NCBI GenBank assembly: GCA_932294295.1
Contig: OW028585.1
Span: 17,052,360 to 17,116,359, forward strand
Length of the DNA: 64,000 nt
Origin: Alitta virens
Lineage: Eukaryota; Annelida; Polychaeta; Phyllodocida; Nereididae
Direction of reading: 5' to 3'
Below the pieces are notes generated by a model. The model saw only the letters and a program-made list of their open reading frames with translations. It searched no databases and was not told the DNA's origin. Of this stretch, positions 61,505-64,000 are shown in pieces. Every line of letters starts with the position of its first letter. Position 1 is the first letter of the stretch. The position numbers and the translations under genes were made by a program.

Positions 61505-64000
61505 CACACTTTGTTTGTTGTTCACACTTTGTTTGTTGTTCACACTTTGTTTGTTTGTTGTTCACACTTTTTTTGTTTGTTGTTCACACTTTGTTTGTTT
61601 GTTGTTCACACTTGTTTGTTTGTTGTTCACACTTTGTTTGTTTGTTGTTCACACTTTGTTTGTTGTTCACACCTTTTTTGGTTTGTTGTTCACACCTTTT
61701 TTGGTTTGTTGTTCACACCTTTTTTTGGTTTGTTGTTCACACTTTTTTTATTTGTTGTTCACACTTTTTTTATTTGTTGTTCACAATTTGTTTGTTTGTT
61801 GTTCACACTTTTTTTGTTTGTTGTTCACACTTTGTTTGTTTGTTGTTCACACTTTGTTTGTTTGTTGTTCACACTTTGTTTGTTGTTCACACTTTTTTTG
61901 TTTGTTGTTCACACTTTGTTTGTTGTTCACACTTTGTTTGTTGTTCACACTTTGTTTGTTTGTTGTTCACACTTTTTTTGTTTGTTGTTCACACTTTGTC
62001 TGTTTGTTGTTCACACTTTGTTTGTTTGTTGTTCACACTTTGTTTGTTGTTCACACCTTTTTTTGGTTTGTTGTTCACACCTTTTTTGGTTTGTTGTTCA
62101 CACCTTTTTTGGCTTGTTGTTCACACCTTTTTTGGTTTGTTGTTCACACCTTTTTTTGGTTTGTTGTTCACACCTTTTTTGGTTTGTTGTTCACACCTTT
62201 TTTGGTTTGTTGTTCACACCTTTTTTGGTTTGTTGTTCACACCTTTTTTGGTTTGTTGTTCACACTTTGTTTGTTGTTCACACTTTGTTTGTTGTTCACA
62301 CTTTGTTTGTTTGTTGTTCACACTTTTTTTGTTTGTTGTTCACACTTTGTTTGTTGTTCACACTTTGTTTGTTGTTCACACCTTTTTTTGGTTTGTTGTT
62401 CACACCTTTTTTGGTTTGTTGTTCACACCTTTTTTGGTTTGTTGTTCACACCTTTTTTGGTTTGTTGTTCACACCTTTTTTTGGTTTGTTGTTCACACCT
62501 TTTTTGGTTTGTTGTTCACACCTTTTTTGGTTTGTTGTTCACATCTTTTTTGGTTTGTTGTTCACACCTTTTTTGGTTTGTTGTTCACACTTTTTTTATT
62601 TGTTGTTCACAATTTGTTTGTTTGTTGTTCACACTTTTTTTGTTTGTTGTTCACACTTTGTTTGTTTGTTGTTCACACTTTGTTTGTTTGTTGTTCACAC
62701 TTTTTTTGTTTGTTGTTCATACTTTGTTTGTTTGTTGTTCACACTTTGTTTGTTTGTTGTTCACACTTTGTTTGTTTGTTGTTCACACTTTGTTTGTTGT
62801 TCACACTTTTTTTGTTTGTTGTTCACACTTTGTTTGTTTGTTGTTCACACTTTGTTTGTTTGTTGTTCACACTTTGTTTGTTGTTCACACCTTTTTTGGT
62901 TTGTTGTTCACACCTTTTTTGGTTTGTTGTTCACACCTTTTTTTGGTTTGTTGTTCACACCTTTTTTGGTTTGTTGTTCACACTTTTTTATTTGTTGTTC
63001 ACAATTTGTTTGTTTGTTGTTCACACTTTTTTTGTTTGTTGTTCACACTTTGTTTGTTTGTTGTTCACACTTTGTTTGTTTGTTGTTCACACTTTGTTTG
63101 TTGTTCACACTTTTTTTGTTTGTTGTTCACACTTTGTTTGTTGTTCACACTTTGTTTGTTGTTCACACTTTGTTTGTTTGTTGTTCACACTTTTTTTGTT
63201 TGTTGTTCACACTTTGTTTGTTGTTCACACCTTTTTTTGGTTTGTTGTTCACACACCTTTTTTGGTTTGTTGTTCACACCTTTTTTGGTTTGTTGTTCAC
63301 ACCTTTTTTGGTTTGTTGTTCACACCTTTTTTTGGTTTGTTGTTCACACCTTTTTTGGTTTGTTGTTCACACCTTTTTTGGTTTGTTGTTCACACCTTTT
63401 TTGGTTTGTTGTTCACACCTTTTTTGGTTTGTTGTTCACACCTTTTTTGGTTTGTTGTTCACACCTTTTTTGGTTTGTTGTTCACACCTTTTTTGGTTTG
63501 TTGTTCACACCTTTTTTGGTTTGTTGTTCACACCTTTTTTGGTTTGTTGTTCACACTTTTTTATTTGTTGTTCACACTTTTTTTGTTTGTTGTTCACAAT
63601 TTGTTTGTTTGTTGTTCACACTTTTTTTGTTTGTTGTTCACACTTTGTTTGTTTGTTGTTCACACTTTGTTTGTTTGTTGTTCACACTTTGTTTGTTGTT
63701 CACACTTTTTTTGTTTGTTGTTCACACTTTGTTTGTTGTTCACACTTTGTTTGTTGTTCACACTTTGTTTGTTTGTTGTTCACACTTTTTTTGTTTGTTG
63801 TTCACACTTTGTTTGTTTGTTGTTCACACTTTGTTTGTTTGTTGTTCACACTTTGTTTGTTGTTCACACCTTTTTTTGGTTTGTTGTTCACACACCTTTT
63901 TTGGTTTGTTGTTCACACCTTTTTTGGTTTGTTGTTCACACCTTTTTTTGTTTGTTGTTCACACCTTTTTTTGGTTTGTTGTTCACACCTTTTTTGGTTT
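61505..64000. repeat. Right-arm region 7: third copy of the 41.2-kb segment, cut by window end
   Basis: G-blocks at 61,505-61,667; 61,738-62,051; 62,261-62,376; 62,586-62,885; 62,979-63,225 and 63,552-63,864 repeat the sizes 163-314-116-300-247-313 found at 53,678-56,037 (offset 7,827) and 41,179-43,538 (a further 12,499). Shared markers are GTCTGTTTG at 61,997 and GGCTTGTTG at 62,111. A CATACTTTG change at 62,718 is shared with 54,891 but not with 42,392, so the last two copies are the closest pair. The final C-block continues beyond the window. Confidence 0.92.

Larger units (their letters stand above)
26933..64000. repeat. Right-arm satellite array, alternating C-blocks and G-blocks
   Basis: C-blocks are runs of CACACC + T6 or T7 + GGTTTGTTGTT (23 or 24 bp), with occasional CACAC-T7 units identical to the left-arm type. 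G-blocks are runs of 22-bp CACAC + TTTGTTTGTTTGTTGTT or CACAC + T7 + GTTTGTTGTT units, plus 18-bp and rare 14-bp forms each one TTTG shorter. Most G-blocks open with CACAC-T7-ATTTGTTGTT followed by CACAATTTG. The first C-unit after a G-block is often a T7 form, and in many blocks the next is a 25-bp CACACACC-T6 form. I counted 63 G-blocks by eye. All units share the left arm's orientation, and the array runs past base 64,000. Confidence 0.97.

Noticed and set aside
26933..64000. Telomeric repeat array
   Set aside because: The unit has no short G-rich telomere-like motif such as TTAGGG, TTTAGGG or TTGGGG tandemly repeated; the TTTG steps are too short and lack G-runs.
1..64000. Curved DNA from phased T-tracts
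   Set aside because: T6/T7 tracts recur every 23 bp, about 2.2 helical turns, so bends would not add in one direction. The 22-bp G-units are closer to phase but mostly lack long T-tracts.
1..64000. Transposable element, integrated virus, rRNA or tRNA hidden in the array
   Set aside because: Reading through both arms showed no interruption of unit periodicity longer than a few bases outside the N gap, so there is no room for such an element.

Overview
The whole window is tandemly repeated DNA. I found no credible gene, RNA gene, mobile element, CRISPR array or ordinary single-copy sequence on either strand. Everything outside one assembly gap consists of head-to-tail copies of a T-rich minisatellite/satellite built on CACAC + T-tract + GGTTTGTTGTT. 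All units point the same way. The consensus has about 30% G+C, T far in excess of A on the + strand, and no CpG. A 64-kb satellite with nested higher-order copies and a scaffold-style gap points to a eukaryotic chromosome assembly, such as a pericentromeric, subtelomeric or interstitial array. The species cannot be named from this sequence, and I do not recognise the satellite family.

Layout. The left arm (1-26,732) is made of 23-bp units of types CACAC-T7 and CACACA-T6, 24-bp CACACAC-T6 units and 12-13-bp short units that lack the GGTTTGTTGTT half. A gap of exactly 200 N follows (26,733-26,932). The right arm (26,933-64,000) alternates C-blocks (CACACC-T6/T7 units of 23-24 bp) with 63 G-blocks (units of 22, 18 and 14 bp carrying one to three TTTG-type steps). 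The change of family falls exactly at the gap, so the join is between two different contigs.

Above the unit scale both arms are mosaics of segmental duplications, tracked here by rare private variants. In the left arm, an approximately 1.1-kb module recurs at about 2.8, 5.9, 9.3 and 17.3 kb, and a 2.1-kb segment at 2.0-4.2 kb recurs at 16.5-18.6 kb. Its last 4.5 kb is a separate phase marked by CACATTGTTTGG. In the right arm, 27.2-29.3, 33.5-35.6 and 48.2-50.3 kb are three copies. The segment 37.9-46.8 kb reappears as 50.0-59.9 kb, with 312-bp and 562-bp tandem duplications added, and part of it appears a third time from 61.5 kb to the window end.

The unit contains no stop codon in any + strand frame, so open frames of up to 36 kb exist on that strand, but they are by-products of the repeat. 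On the - strand each unit carries TGA, and the 23-bp period rotates it through all frames. The points most worth following up are the duplication genealogy, the dense T-box-like half-sites in the right arm, the indel-rich stretch at 10.1-11.9 kb and the doubtful contig join. Coordinates of variants were read by eye and block limits may be off by a few bases.
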